A DNA stretch of 64,000 nt, taken from positions 31,349,953 to 31,413,952 of the forward strand of contig JAVGWX010000007.1 of assembly GCA_036924085.1 (NCBI GenBank), written 5' to 3'. Position 1 is the first letter of the stretch, and every line of letters starts with the position of its first letter. Source of the stretch: Ariolimax columbianus (Eukaryota; Mollusca; Gastropoda; Stylommatophora; Arionidae). Positions 20,830 to 31,344 of the stretch are shown here, piece by piece. Below the pieces are notes generated by a model. The model searched no databases. It was not told the origin of the DNA and saw only the letters and a program-made list of their open reading frames with translations. The position numbers were made by a program, and so were the translations under genes.

Positions 20830-21285
20830 AAGGTCAGTCATCGTGTCAGGCTCCGAATCCTTATTCAGAAGACACAGAAATAACTGAATAAAGCGTGTGG
20901 ATAGCAGCTAAAGAGGCCCAAACCTTCATGAGAGGGTGTGCGTCTCCTGTTCTGGTCAGACGGTCGTCCTGAGTTAGCAGGCATACGTTATTGGGACACT
21001 GGATAACGGTTAGGGGACATTTTGAGGTCTAGCAATGACAGCCTGTTGGATGATGACAGTGCAATAGAAGAATCCGTAAGACACAAACTGCAGAACTGTG
21101 AAACCAAAGGAAAGGTGAGGAGAGAGGAATCCTTGAGAAAACGTTTTAGGAGTATGTACAATCAACGACCTACACATACCTTCAGTATCGTAACCCTTCG
21201 CCACTTACTGAAAGAGACTGAGCACCTATTGATATGTCCGGAATACAGTGGAATCGATACTAAAAAACAGCACAGAACAGGGGAT
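20830..21285 (+). pseudogene. RNase H-linked C-terminal region, best copy
   Basis: After a decayed VSGSESL-type stretch (the counterpart of the segment before RNase H at 46590), the frame from 21010 is open and reads GDILRSSNDSLLDDDSAIEE, SVRHKLQNCE, RRESLRKRFRSM-like residues, YNQRPTHTFSIVTLRHLLKE and TEHLLICPEYSGI. The same order of blocks occurs at 7950 and 46565. The His/Cys pairs in TLRHLL--TEH--CPEY resemble the metal-binding-like tail after RNase H in LINE or LINE-derived proteins. Whether the parent is a full LINE or a separate RNase H element cannot be told from this window. Confidence 0.65.
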
Positions 21286-21700
21286 GACGATTCTGAACAG
21301 TGCATGAGATGCAGTGGTCAGCGACCCATTGCGGAGGGCTACCGTCAGGGCCAGCAAACCCGAGCTGTCAAGATCATTTTACACCTCTACGCGGTGATCC
21401 TTGATAACAGGCTACAGCAGAGCAGACGGGCTAAGGAGGAGGGATTGAAGAGGGAAGGCTATTCCGGTACTCAAAAATGACTGCTGAAGTCGGATACGTT
21501 GGAAGGAAAACTGCAAATATCGCAGTCAAGCTGTAAACTACGACACAACACATTCCGTTCTCCGGACAATGTTCTGCAGCTTGCAAAGCCCTTTTCAGGG
21601 CTCGGTAGGAGGAGATTGAAAACGAGCGAAGAAGAAAAAGAAGAAGTCAAAGAAGAAGAAGAAAAAAAAGAAGAAGAAAAAGATAACATAACAGAATATT
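21286..21700 (+). mobile_element. Family B element, complete-looking
   Basis: Starts near GCAGTGGTCAGCGACCCATT and runs through GTCAGGGCCAGC, CACCTCTACGCGGTGATCCT, GGAGGGATTGAAGAGGGAAG, GGTACTCAAAAATGACTGC, AGTCGGATACGTTGG, ATCGCAGTCAAGCTGTAAAC, CCGTTCTCCGGAC and GGGCTCGGTAGGAGGAG, ending in (GAA)n at 21628-21690. About 340 bases plus tail. It encodes no protein and serves as the reference copy for family B here. Confidence 0.8.
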
Positions 21701-21759
21701 ATTTCTTTTAATCTACGCAGCAGGGAATAAACTTACAGCAGCCAGCGTCTCATATCTGA

Positions 21760-21955
21760 CTGCTTGCATTCGGGTCAGCGAACTACAGCTGATCAAACTT
21801 CTAATTCTACTTCAACCGTCGGCCCTGGAAACAGGCTGCACTAGTCACTAGTGCAGTCTAGCCAAGGAATAAGGATCGCAGTGGCAAGGCTAACAGTGGA
21901 ACTAAAAAAGCAAGCGCACATATAGCAACTTCACTGTAAACTGCAACACAACGAG
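21760..21955 (+). mobile_element. Family B element, truncated by a SINE
   Basis: GGGTCAGCGAACTACAGCTG, CTTCAACCGTCGGCCCTGG and TCACTGTAAACTGCAACACA correspond to family B. The sequence switches at ACGAGTGGTCTCG to a tRNA-SINE. Confidence 0.5.
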
Positions 21956-22200
21956 TGGTCTCGATGTAAGACGACCTCCTCTTGTGCTGGAGGTCACGGG
22001 TTTCAATCACAGTGGACTTTTTCACGTGATCTTGCTGGTATTTCCCTGAATCTCTAGATAGTAGAGATCTGACGCCCGTGTGATCAGTGTCGCGCACGTT
22101 AAAAATCCATCGACAGTTGGAAATCGGAAAGTGTATGCTTAACAACCTCTTCCCGGGTAAAAATTCAAAATTCTGTTAAAAATCTACTCAATCTATAATG
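21955..22200 (+). mobile_element. tRNA-derived SINE, decayed head
   Basis: A-box-like ACGAGTGGTCTCGATG, degenerate B box GGGTTTCAATCACAG (22009-22023), then the same tail type as 18230: TTTTTCACGTGATCTT, AGTAGAGATCTGACGCCCGT and GCGCACGTTAAAAATCC. It is followed shortly by the 43-bp array. Confidence 0.65.
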
Positions 22201-22279
22201 GGATCCTCGCCGGTGCTACAGAGTTCGTCCATTGTGCTCAGAGTCTCCCGAAATATGGAGAAGAACAGGGCACTTATGG

Positions 22280-22535
22280 GTTAAACCGTGTGCAATAACG
22301 ATGTTTCTTCAACTAAAATAACGTTAAACCGTGTGCAATAACGATGTTTCTTCAACTAAAATAACGTTAAACCGTGTGCAATAACGATGTTTCTTCAACT
22401 AAAATAACGTTAAACCGTGTGCAATAACGATGTTTCTTCAACTAAAATAACGTTAAACCGTGTGCAATAACGATGTTTCTTCAACTAAAATAACGTTAAA
22501 CCGTGTGCAATAACGATGTTTCTTCAACTAAAAAA
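22280..22535. repeat. 43-bp minisatellite, 6 units
   Basis: Units begin at 22280, 22323, 22366, 22409, 22452 and 22495 (GTTAAACCGTGTGCAATAAC, then GATGTTTCTTCAACTAAAAT). They are practically identical, and the array follows a SINE tail. Its position and AT-rich TTAAAC content suggest it grew from the SINE's 3' end. Confidence 0.95.
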
Positions 22536-22539
22536 AACT

Positions 22540-23344
22540 AAATAAACTTCATTCAGGACGAACGTCGAGGAAGAAGAAGACGAATCGGCAGAATTTCTGC
22601 AATCTCACCTTATCAAAAACCGTTATTTGACTTGTTAATCAGTTAGGGTCAAATCTTGCACTTCCCGATAAGCTAGAACGCCGAAACTTTCAAGAGATCT
22701 ACAACATCGATGACAATACACTTTAGTAATAATTTTGAGACAATATTAAACTATTAGAACATATTTTTGGCATAAATGAAGTATTCATAGCCTAGCGTAT
22801 TTATTTCATATTTGTAATGAAACATAATGGGTGATAGACGTAGGACCAAAAAGTAAAACCAAATTAATAGATGTGAATTACTGTATTCATTTTAGGGCAT
22901 TATTCAAACACAATTTTTTTAATATTGGTATTTTGATGCTATCCTGTTTATTAATCCCCATAGCGTGACAATAGCTTGGGATTGGTCTTGAAACTTTCAA
23001 CCAACCACATACAACGTTGGATTACTGATAAGATGTCGTGTTTACCATGTGGATCGTGTGACAGTCGGCCTGGGATTGCCCTGATAAGCGATGATTGATG
23101 TTTTGGGTTTAGGCCCCACTGTTGACACATTAACATTTTAATGAACGGGACGGGGAATTGACATAACCACACCAAACAAATATAAACATTTGTTGCTATA
23201 GTTACTGCACGTGAACTCGCTTAGTCTAACTACAACGGTGTTTCACAATACCATGAAAGGGCTCTGGGGTTCGTGAGAGAGGTCATTATAGAATTTTAAG
23301 TAGTTGTTTTCAAATATAATTTTACTTTTAACATACTTACATTT
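22540..23344. other. No recognisable gene or element
   Basis: AT-rich, with a GAAGAAGAAG remnant at 22570-22580 only. No coding signal. Confidence 0.4.
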
Positions 23345-23530
23345 GTTGGCAGAAACAAAGCAGTCTTGTGTGTCGATGAGGGGACAGAGACAAAGCAGAC
23401 TGTGTGTCGGTGAGTGGGCAGAGACAAAGTAGCCGTGCATGTCAGTGCGTTGGCAGAGACAGAGTAGCCGTGCATGCCAGTGCGTGGGCACAGACAATGT
23501 AGCCGTGCATGACAGTGCGTGGACATGTAT
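23345..23530. repeat. 35-bp minisatellite, about 5 units
   Basis: GGCAGAGACAAAGTAGCCGT recurs with 35-base spacing at 23417, 23452 and 23487, with more diverged copies on the left. Minus-strand open frames over it (His/Cys/Leu-rich) are repeat artefacts. Confidence 0.85.
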
Positions 23531-24110
23531 AAAGTAGGCTTGCAGATCAGGGCAGGATTTTAAATGTGGTAAATTTAGTTATGCTGTTGTTGATCTGTTA
23601 GTGTTATTGGATTTTTTGTTACATGCATCCAATACACTGTTACGTTACATATACGAGTTCTGTTCACAATGTTTCAAAACTTTTTTGTTAACTTTTGGTG
23701 CTTACCTGAAAGTTAATCATGCGTATCGCATTTTTCTTTATTAATACATCGTTCCCATCGTTTTCGTCTTTTAGAAACTGTACTGGTAGGCATTTTTTGC
23801 GTGTTAGTGAGTTGATACGTTTGCGAATAGCCCTGAATGTCTTCAACGCCTAAAAGGGTTGGCCCTTTGAGCTATATTTTAGATTCGGAAACAGAACAAA
23901 ATCTGGTTGGGGCAAGGTCATGTGAGCAAGGTGACTAGGGAAGCACACTTGTTTCAGTATATTGCCAAAGATTCCCGAACATTCCTGAACAAACAGTTTT
24001 GTGTTCTATTCCGCGTGTTTATGGCAAAGGAGCCAGGAGTTGTTGTTTCTCAACTAAATTCTTTTACTTCGGACGTCTTCCCTGAGACGTTTCAGCAATT
24101 CAAGATAAAC
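23531..24110. other. No recognisable gene or element
   Basis: Only short open stretches, no motif. Confidence 0.4.
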
Positions 24111-24111
24111 A

Positions 24112-24490
24112 ATCATCAATGAATCAATCCAAGCCCATCTTTCCTTTCAGTGGATAGGCAAATGACAACACCTCGCCAGCAGACACGGTTTTCGGCTATT
24201 CGTGTTGCCTCTCTCCAGACGTAATAATTTAATCTTAGTTCTTTCTCCAATTCTCTTTTCCATTGTAATCTGTTGGGTCTTTCTCTCTTTTTTTTCCTTG
24301 AGGATTCCATGTAAGAGCCTGTCTGACTATGTTGGACGGTGTCTTTAGTAGCATATGTCATATCTCGTTCCCTTTTCTTTGCGTAACTTGTTGTTCCATT
24401 GGATGTTGTTGGCTCTTTTCACTAATGCCTTCATTCCTCACTGTGTCCTGCCACTTTATGCTCATTATCATGCATAGGCTGTTCTAATTA
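24112..24490 (-). pseudogene. LINE C-terminal fragment, copy 1 of a pair
   Basis: The minus strand reads IMSIKWQDTVRNEGISEKSQ, then MESSRKKKRERPNRLQWKRE and VWREATRIAENRVCWRGVV. These are the W-D-V-NE, GKRKRGRP--W-RE and A-NR--WR-VV blocks of a LINE end. It is nearly the same sequence as 25193-25560 on the same strand. The 3' side ends in TGATGATTG. Confidence 0.75.
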
Positions 24491-25105
24491 CGAAGCATAC
24501 ATAATAGCAATAGAAAAAGCTTTGTGCCGAATAATCTCAGATTTTTAATGTGGCACTATACAGCCTGGGGAGATCGTTGTTTTCTCAGATTCAGTCTGCG
24601 CTCCAAGTCTTAGAAAACAGAATGTCTCCTGATGTTAATAATATCTAAAAATTAAGTGACCAGTTCTCCATCTCTTATGGTGCGGAAGTAGTGCTCCAGT
24701 GAATACCTGGCCGTGTCGGAATCCCAGGAAATGAGAAGGCTGATGAGCTGACCAGAACCAGGGCAAAGCTTCCACAGCCACTACCTAGTATCACACTACA
24801 AACCTGCAAGCAAATCCTGAAAAATAACTATAGACAAGAGTGGCTAGATCAGTGGGCCACGTCCCAGACAGGCAGAGTATATTTCAAAAACCAAGCAAAA
24901 CCAGATCAACACGACCCACGCAAGAAACTGAAACGAAGAAACCATAGTTTGATCTTCAAGCTGAGAACAAGCCATGGCACTCTCAACAAATATCTGAATA
25001 GATTGGACCCACTACGTGAACCAAACTGCAGATTCTGCCACGATCTGCGGAGCCTGCTGTTACCACCCCCGCACACCATTCTCAACACGCTCTACACATT
25101 ACTTT
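24487..25105 (+). pseudogene. RNase H and C-terminal region of a LINE-type protein
   Basis: The translation gives NYEAYIIAIEKALCRII (RNase H helix with the conserved Glu), VFSDSVCAPSL (the D-S motif), then IPGRVGIPGNEKADELTRTR, matching W-PGH-GI-GNE-AD-LA, and RNHSLIFKLRTSHGTLNKYL, PNCRFCHDL. Catalytic acidic positions are still recognisable, but stops (for example within the first third) and frame gaps make it a pseudogene. It lies head-to-head with the LINE fragments on either side. Confidence 0.85.
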
Positions 25106-25189
25106 AATAATTGAGGAGGATGTGTGCTTTCATTGTGGAGTCATTGGGCTGTCAAGAGCTGCCAACTCACAGCTAACGGAATGATATCA

Positions 25190-26220
25190 TCATCAATGAA
25201 TCGATCCAATCCCATCTTTCCTCTCAGTGTATAGGCCAATAACAACATCTCGCAAGCAGACACGGTTTTCGGCTATTCTTGTTGCCTATCTCCAGACGTA
25301 TTCATTTAATCTTAGTTATTTCTCCCATTCTCTTTTCCTTGCATTTTGTTAGGTCTTTCTCTCTTTTTTTTCTCTTGAGGATTCCATGTAATAGCCTGTC
25401 TGACTATGTTAGACGGTGCCTTTAGGAGCGTATGTCCTATCTCGTCTCATTTTCTTTGCGTAACGTGTTGTTCCATTGGACGTTGTTGGCTCCTTTCACA
25501 TATGCCTTCATTCCTCACTGTGTTCTGTCACTTAATGCTCATTATCATTCATAGGCATCCGTTAACGAAGGACTGGAGTCTTTGTTGTATGGCAGGCATT
25601 GGTCGTTCTCCCTGGCCCAGCTCCATACAGCAGGACCGACTTGACAGTGGCGTTGAATAATCTATCTTTTGTGTAAATCTTTACTTCTCTGAATCCCCAT
25701 ATGCTGTATAGTGTCAAAAAGGCCCCTTTTGCCTATCCCACTCTGATCCTTATTTCTGCATCTGTATCTCCTGATGTATCAATTGTGCTGCTAAAATAGG
25801 TACATATATCCACTTCTTTCTTCGGCTCTCTCCAGCATGATTGGTTCTTTGCTGATAATGTTGAGTTTAAGGAGCTTGGTTTTCTCTACGTTGTTACTCC
25901 TAACGCGGCTGATTGTTCTGTCCCTTTATCTAGTTTCATTTGTATTTTGCCTGTGACAAAAGTACCAAATCATCTGAACAGTCCAGGTCTCCCAATTGAG
26001 GCGATAGTGTTTACTGAAAACCAGTTCTTTTTCCCCTCAATTGATGTTTTCATTATCCAACCTATAGTCAACAAGAACATGAAGAAAGAGAACAGGCATC
26101 CTTGTCTTACCCCCTTTTTGCACCGCAAAGTTGTCAGCCCGTGCTACTTCCTGTACCACTCTCTATCTTCCTACATATTCTGTATGATGCTTATGAACTT
26201 CTCAAGTCCCGATAATTAAC
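25190..26220 (-). pseudogene. LINE fragment: RT palm to C-terminus
   Basis: Minus strand, from 26220 down: LEKFISIIQNM, GVRQGCLFSFFMFLLTIGWI (the GVRQGC-LSP-LF RT motif), MKTSIEGKKNWFS, then STIDTSGDTDAEIRIRV (YLGS-D--G--DAEI-RI), YTKDRLFNATVKSVLLYGAG, and finally the C-terminal block that duplicates 24112-24490. Its 3' end TGATGATGAT lies at about 25186. Numerous stops. Same LINE lineage as the satellite-bearing copy at 5100-6345 (both have RLFNA-VKSVLL-G). Confidence 0.85.
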
Positions 26221-26709
26221 TATTTGACCTCTGGTAAGGCAACGTGTCCTAGGAGTGAAACTTAGTTTCACAATCCCAACGTACCGGGCATGAATCATTA
26301 CGTGTCCAGTTAGTCTGACACGGGGGTCTTATCTTGGTAATATGGCTTCTGTACGTACGGAAAGTAATGGCTATCTACCGTACTGAATACCTACCAAGAA
26401 ACTTTTAACAGCCCAATATTGTAGCGGTTGTAAGAAGTAAAATTATGTAAAGGACATGCTAATTACATTACTTTAAGAGTTATTAATGGTGTACAACGAC
26501 CTGGACATTGAAGAGCCAAGAAAGAAAACCGAAAAACACCTCAAGATATGACCTTCACATTCGACCTGACCTTCCGTACTTTTTTCAGTTTTGACAAATT
26601 CATCCCAACCCACTGCATGGAATGCATTTTAATCTCAACCCTTGTTTCAGTACCTGTTATTTTTATCTGGATAAAGTTGTCATACTCCTTAACGTCATCC
26701 AGAAGATCC
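26221..26709. other. No recognisable gene or element
   Basis: No coding or repeat signal seen. Confidence 0.4.
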
Positions 26710-27003
26710 TGACAGATGACAACCAGATGGACTGCTTCAACAGTTTTACACCACGGGTCCTGGAGCGACCCTTGCAGAAACCCGATTTACTTGTAATTTC
26801 TCTATTAAAATTCGGCCAGCGAACCGAAACTGAACTCGATGTCCACTTCCACGTAGTGAACCTGGATAATAGACTGCAACAGGACAGACTGGCTAAGGGG
26901 ATGGGATAGAATAGGGAAGACTAACCTGATACCTTTTCAGGGCTTGGCAGCGGGAGTTTTAGAACGAACGACGATGAAGAAGAAGACGAAGAAAAAGAAT
27001 GAC
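26710..27003 (+). mobile_element. Family B element
   Basis: CGGCCAGCGAACCGAAACTG, CACTTCCACGTAGTGAACCT, GACTGGCTAAGG, AGGGCTTGGCAGCGGGAG and a tail GATGAAGAAGAAGACGAAGA ending at about 27000. It lacks the GTCGGATACGTTGG to CGGAC middle of the reference copy. Confidence 0.7.
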
Positions 27004-27654
27004 ATTGCACGATCCTATTGAGATGTTGTATTATTCTGCTATTTCCCAAACTGTCAGGCGACTATTGGAACGCGGCATCTCACGAGCTTGGGAAATATGA
27101 GCGTCTTCAGATGATGCCTTTGGTGATGTATAAAGAGATTCATCATATCTTGACTGCTGACCGTCCTTAAATCGTAACATTGACCACTAAATACTAACAT
27201 TTCATGATTCTCTGTGAACGTTTTCTGCTGATTTGAGCTATTAAATTCTTGTTGATTCGCTGCTCATCGATTTCAGACATGTTGAGAAACGCAAACCACA
27301 ATCTGCACGTACGTAAACAATCATCTACAGGGTGATAAACAATCAATAAAAACAAATTCGAAGGAAACTGAAGTTTACTTAATAAAGTCATCAGTATGCA
27401 GCGCACGCTACTGACTAGAAGTCGATATAACCTTACATTTGAAGCGCCTTTTTAAAAGTTCTGGAATATTTTGAACAGACCATGTAGAAATACACGAGGC
27501 CATCCAGAAAAGTATGTACAATTATTATGCTATTATTATATTGGCAAAATACTGATCAGAGCAAGTACATTAAAGGGTAGACACTTGACTTTGCAGGAAA
27601 AGGCTCCCTGCGACTTGACAATTATTTGAAAGACTTTCCCATGATACGAAGTTT
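27004..27654. other. No recognisable gene or element
   Basis: Nothing assignable. Short open stretches only. Confidence 0.4.
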
Positions 27655-28470
27655 GGGAAAGGCTAAACTAGGTGACTGTTGCCAGCAACTATTTGTCAAA
27701 TTTTGGCAAAGACAAAACTATGTTAATGTTGGTGACACATTTTTGTTATATATTGAGTAAGGCTGAACTAGACGAATGATGTTAGCAATTATTTGTGATA
27801 AAATGAAATGGCTAATCTAGTCAAATGTTGGTAGTAACTGTTTATCATGTATTGAGAAAGGCTAATCTAGTCAAATGTTGGTAGTAACTGTTTATCATGT
27901 ATTGAGAAAAGCTAATCTAGTCAAATGTTGGTAGTAACTGTTTATCATGTATTGAGGAAGGCTAATCTAGTCAAATGTTGGTAGTAACTGTTTATCATGT
28001 ATTGAGAAAAGCTAATCTAGTCAAATGTTGGTAGTAACTGTTTATCATGTATTGAGAAAAGCTAATCTAGTCAAATGTTGGTAGTAACTGTTTATCATGT
28101 ATTGAGAAAGGCTAATCTAGTCAAATGTTGGAAGTAACTGTTTATCATGTATTGAGAAAGGCTAATCTAGTCAAATGTTGGTAGTAACTGTTTATCATGT
28201 ATTGAGAAAAGCTAATCTAGTCAAATGTTGGTAGTAACTGTTTATCATGTATTGAGAAAGGCTAAACTAAGTGAAAGTTGGTAGCATCTATTTATCATGT
28301 ATTGAGAAAGGCTAAACTAAGTGAAAGTTGGTAGCATCTATTTATCATGTATTGAGAAAGGCTAAACTAAGTGAATGTTGGTAGCATCTATTTATCATGT
28401 ATTGAGAAAAGTTAATCTAGGCGAATGCTAGAATTTTCTTTATAGTAGCTATTTGTCATGTACACACTAT
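27655..28470. repeat. 50-bp minisatellite, 12-15 units
   Basis: GCTAATCTAGTCAAATGTTG recurs every 50 bases from 27811. A second sub-type (GCTAAACTAAGTGAAAGTTG) fills the right end (28261-28410), and two or three strongly diverged units lie to the left (27655-27800). The sub-types are blockwise, so expansion was local. Unit origin unknown. Confidence 0.95.
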
Positions 28471-28706
28471 ATTTTCCAACCATACGTATCCAACGCGTGG
28501 TGTTTCTCGCCAAATTGATACACAACAGTCATAGGATTGTAGGACATACAAGACACTTGACTGATGTCGCAACATGACTTCCAATAGACAGCTATTGCAT
28601 TGTTACCTTTGTTTTCAATTACTTAAGTTTTCGAAGTAATTCGTACTGCTTTCTTAACTTACCACGATGTGTTTCTACTAGTAGGGTTACAGTTGCTCTT
28701 TTTACA

Positions 28707-29000
28707 TCTCGAGGCATATTTTTTTTTAAAAATTTTTGTTTTGTTTTTGCGTTCGCCTTATTTTTCTCTAATCCCCAAGGCGGTGTGCGTTGCACTGTGT
28801 TTTTATTTTGCGCCTCTCGGCCCAGTGCATCCGACTTCAGCACGCATTTTATGTAAGGGTCTGCTTCCTCCTGCATTTTCTAAGGGTTTGCTTCCCCGGG
28901 GTAACGGCCGGTGCTGTGATGGGGATCGAACCCAGCACCTTCGGGTCGTGAGCAGTGCCACTTAACCACTAGGCCACGCCGTCCCCTTCTCGAGGTATAT
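28707..29000 (-). mobile_element. Family C tRNA-derived SINE with 13-bp target duplication
   Basis: Reverse complement of a tRNA-like head: A box TGGCCTAGTGG (about 28972) and B box GGTTCGATCCC (about 28930) at tRNA spacing. The body contains GGAAGCAAACCC, GAAGTCGGATGCACTGGGCC, GTGCAACGCACACCGCCTTG and AAATAAGGCG, ending in an A-rich tail. Flanks TCTCGAGGCATAT (28707-28719) and TCTCGAGGTATAT (28988-29000) are a 13-bp duplication with one mismatch. Further copies are at 56318 and 62706. Confidence 0.92.
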
Positions 29001-29334
29001 GAAAGAGGGTGAACTTCGACCGCCTTCGTTGTAATGCAATGCAAGACTTCTAAGTATGCGTATCACTAGAGGGATCACAGTGTTTATCCCCATCTAGGTC
29101 GTCAGACTACTAACTCAACCTGTTTTTAGGTATACGACGCAGAGGTAAGATAGCGTTTTGTTGATCATGTTGCACCTGACAATAACGATAGTATTGGCAG
29201 CCTTGATTTTTATATGATTAGTCATTTGGTTATCTCGAAGTTAAGAACTTCCTGTTCTAAGCGTTGTTCAGTACTGATCAAACCAAATCGCAGCAAAATG
29301 CAAATATCCGCTTTCCACTTCTTCTGTCCCTAGT

Positions 29335-29720
29335 GATCTGTCGGCGTCTTTGTGTATGACAAGGACAAGAATAGCATCCCTGCCACACAGAGAGCATGTC
29401 GTAAAAGGTGACTAACTGTGTGACATGGCATAATACCGGCTATGATTAGGTGGTTTGTTTAGAGCAGCATAGGTGGCGCTTAACAGGCTGCGGGTTCACT
29501 TTACTCTAGTGTTTGAGCCTTTTAAGATGGACTCATACAACGGTTAACCACCCTCCATAAGCGCTTGTCCCAACGCAGCGTGGAGTATTAAGCTGCTCGA
29601 GCCTACATCGCTGGCAGAAAACCCTTCTCCCGACTACATCTATCTCAACCCAGAGCTGGGATCTGCACAGGGCCATCTGCGCCTGTAGAAGTACAGGTCG
29701 ACTAAGAATTAAGAAGGTTT
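29335..29720 (+). mobile_element. Family D dispersed element
   Basis: About 385 bases shared with 40556-40955: GTGTATGACAAG-ACAAGAATAG, CACACAGAGAGCAT, GTTTGTTTAGAGCAGCAT, CGGTTAACCACCCTCC, AGCGCTTGTCC and GCCTGTAGAAGTACAGGTCG, with a short ACTAAGAATTAAG end. No ORF. The class (SINE or MITE) is unclear; no target duplication was found. Confidence 0.8.
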
Positions 29721-29724
29721 TTTT

Positions 29725-30045
29725 TTGTTCGTTCTCGATCTTCCTCTTTTGAGCGCTAGAAAGGTTTTTCTACGGTGTCCGTAGAACGGAATGAGTTGTG
29801 TCGTAGTTTAAAGCTTGATTGCGATATTTGCACCTTTCGGTCCGACAAATTTAACTTTAGCAGTCATTTTTGAGTACCGGGCTAGTCTTTCCTCTTCGAT
29901 TCCTTCCCATTAGCCAGAATGCCCTGTTAGAACCTGTTATCCAGGATGACCAATTAGAGGCGTAGAATGGTCTTGGCAGTTTTATTCGCTGGCCCTGACA
30001 CTACCAATCAGCTTTGTGTCGCTGTCAACTGCAGCTGATGCACCG
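29725..30045 (-). mobile_element. Family B element
   Basis: Inverted copy abutting family D: GTTCGTTCTCGATCTTCCTC, TCCGTAGAACGGAATGAG, TCGTAGTTTAAAGCTTGATT, TTTCGGTCCGAC, GAGTACCGGGCTAGTC, CCTGTTATCCAGGATGACC and GGCCCTGACACTA. Full internal order, eroded tail. Confidence 0.75.
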
Positions 30046-30479
30046 CTCAGCATTTTGATTCCACTTTCCACTTAAGAAATAGAAATGAAGAAAAAAAACT
30101 GTAGATCAAAAACCAAGGGCAGAAGCTGGAACACAGTACGGTCTCAAAATAGCTGGGTGCAAAGTTGGATTGCACGCTTCCCTACCCAATCCACTGTCGT
30201 GAAACAAAACAGAGGACACTTTCGATAAAGAAATAATATCCACAAATTGACTTGCACAACACGAAGCGCACAGACATATATCCCCTGAACACCAGCACTC
30301 GTCCTGTGATTCTCCGTAGCAAGTACACCCTGTCAGCATGGATAAACTTAATGATACAGCAATACATGAGAATGGCCAGACAGTTACAAGGTCTTTAAAA
30401 CCTACTTCAGCTGATAAATGTACCACATAATCGACGTAGCATCACATGAGACACACAGAAGTATCACATCGGAAATTCA

Positions 30480-30685
30480 AAGAGAGTGGTCAGCGACTCA
30501 TAGTTGACTGCTAGTGTCAGGGCCAGCGAACAAAAGCTGCCAAGACCCTTCTACACCTCCACGCGGTGATCCTGGATGACACGCTGCAGGAGGGCAGACT
30601 GGCTAAGGAGAAGGGATCGAAGAGGGAATGTTAACCCGGTACTAAAAAAATGCTTGCTGAAGTCGGATGTGTTGGACCGATCTAC
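30480..30685 (+). mobile_element. Family B element, 3' truncated
   Basis: GAGTGGTCAGCGACTC, GTCAGGGCCAGCGAAC, CACCTCCACGCGGTGATCC, GGATCGAAGAGGGAATG and TGAAGTCGGATGTGTTGG; the sequence then changes abruptly. Missing the last third and the tail. Confidence 0.75.
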
Positions 30686-30689
30686 GCTC

Positions 30690-30893
30690 TAGACCTATTT
30701 CTGCCTGCTCCCAGATGTTTGTATCGTGTAACATTTTCCAGGGGTTCACCTTTGACAATAATCGGATTAAAATACCCTCTGGGAAGTTGACCATCATCTT
30801 ACTCCTCTTTGCACTTATTTCCTTCCCAAATTTATGAACAGCATTGTCCACTGCGTATTTGGAATCAGTCATTAGCCGATGCAACTGGTACAC
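30690..30893 (-). other. Unidentified open frame, 83 codons
   Basis: The minus-strand frame 30642-30893 reads KVYQLHRLMTDSKYAVDNAV, HKFGKEISAKRSKMMVNFPE and GILIRLLSKVNPWKML. The mixed charged/hydrophobic pattern looks like true protein, unlike most open stretches here. It lies between a truncated family B element and a LINE remnant and begins inside neither. It could be an unrecognised mobile-element or gene fragment. No family assigned. Confidence 0.3.
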
Positions 30894-31215
30894 CTTTGTT
30901 ATCCTTGTTGAAGGCAGACGCCTTAATCACCTTCGATTTACCGATGGCATAGTACTCATCACAGAGTCCACAGCAGAAGTCAACCAAATGATGCATCTAC
31001 TCGATGGAGAGGGCAAGAAAGCAGGTCTGGAGATGAATGTTTCGAAGACCAACGTGTTGCGCAATAGCTTCGCCACTTGTGATCCATTCTTGTTGGCAAG
31101 GTACAAATAGAGGATGTCAACGAGTACATTCATCTTGGACGTCTTCTCAATATGGAGAATAACCAAGAACATGATGAACTGACAAGACGCCGCCGCGTTG
31201 GACAGCCTTCTGGTC
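30893..31215 (+). pseudogene. LINE RT catalytic-region remnant
   Basis: The translation reads EGRRLNHLRFTDGIVLITES, where FTDG replaces the RT active-site FADD, then LEMNVSKTNVLRNS (G-MN-KT block). In a shifted frame it continues YIHLGRLLNMENNQEHDELT, RRRRVGQ (YLGR--N--D---E--RR-RAG block). One frameshift and active-site loss. A different LINE from the one starting at about 31345. Confidence 0.85.
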
Positions 31216-31344
31216 TATTAACACGGTCCTGGACGGTTGCCATGACCAAGACCTACGAGCCTCCCCCTTCAATTCCACTGTACTCCCTGCGCTATGTGCT
31301 ACGTTACCCAGACGTGGACACTAACAAAATCACTGGAGGCCAAA

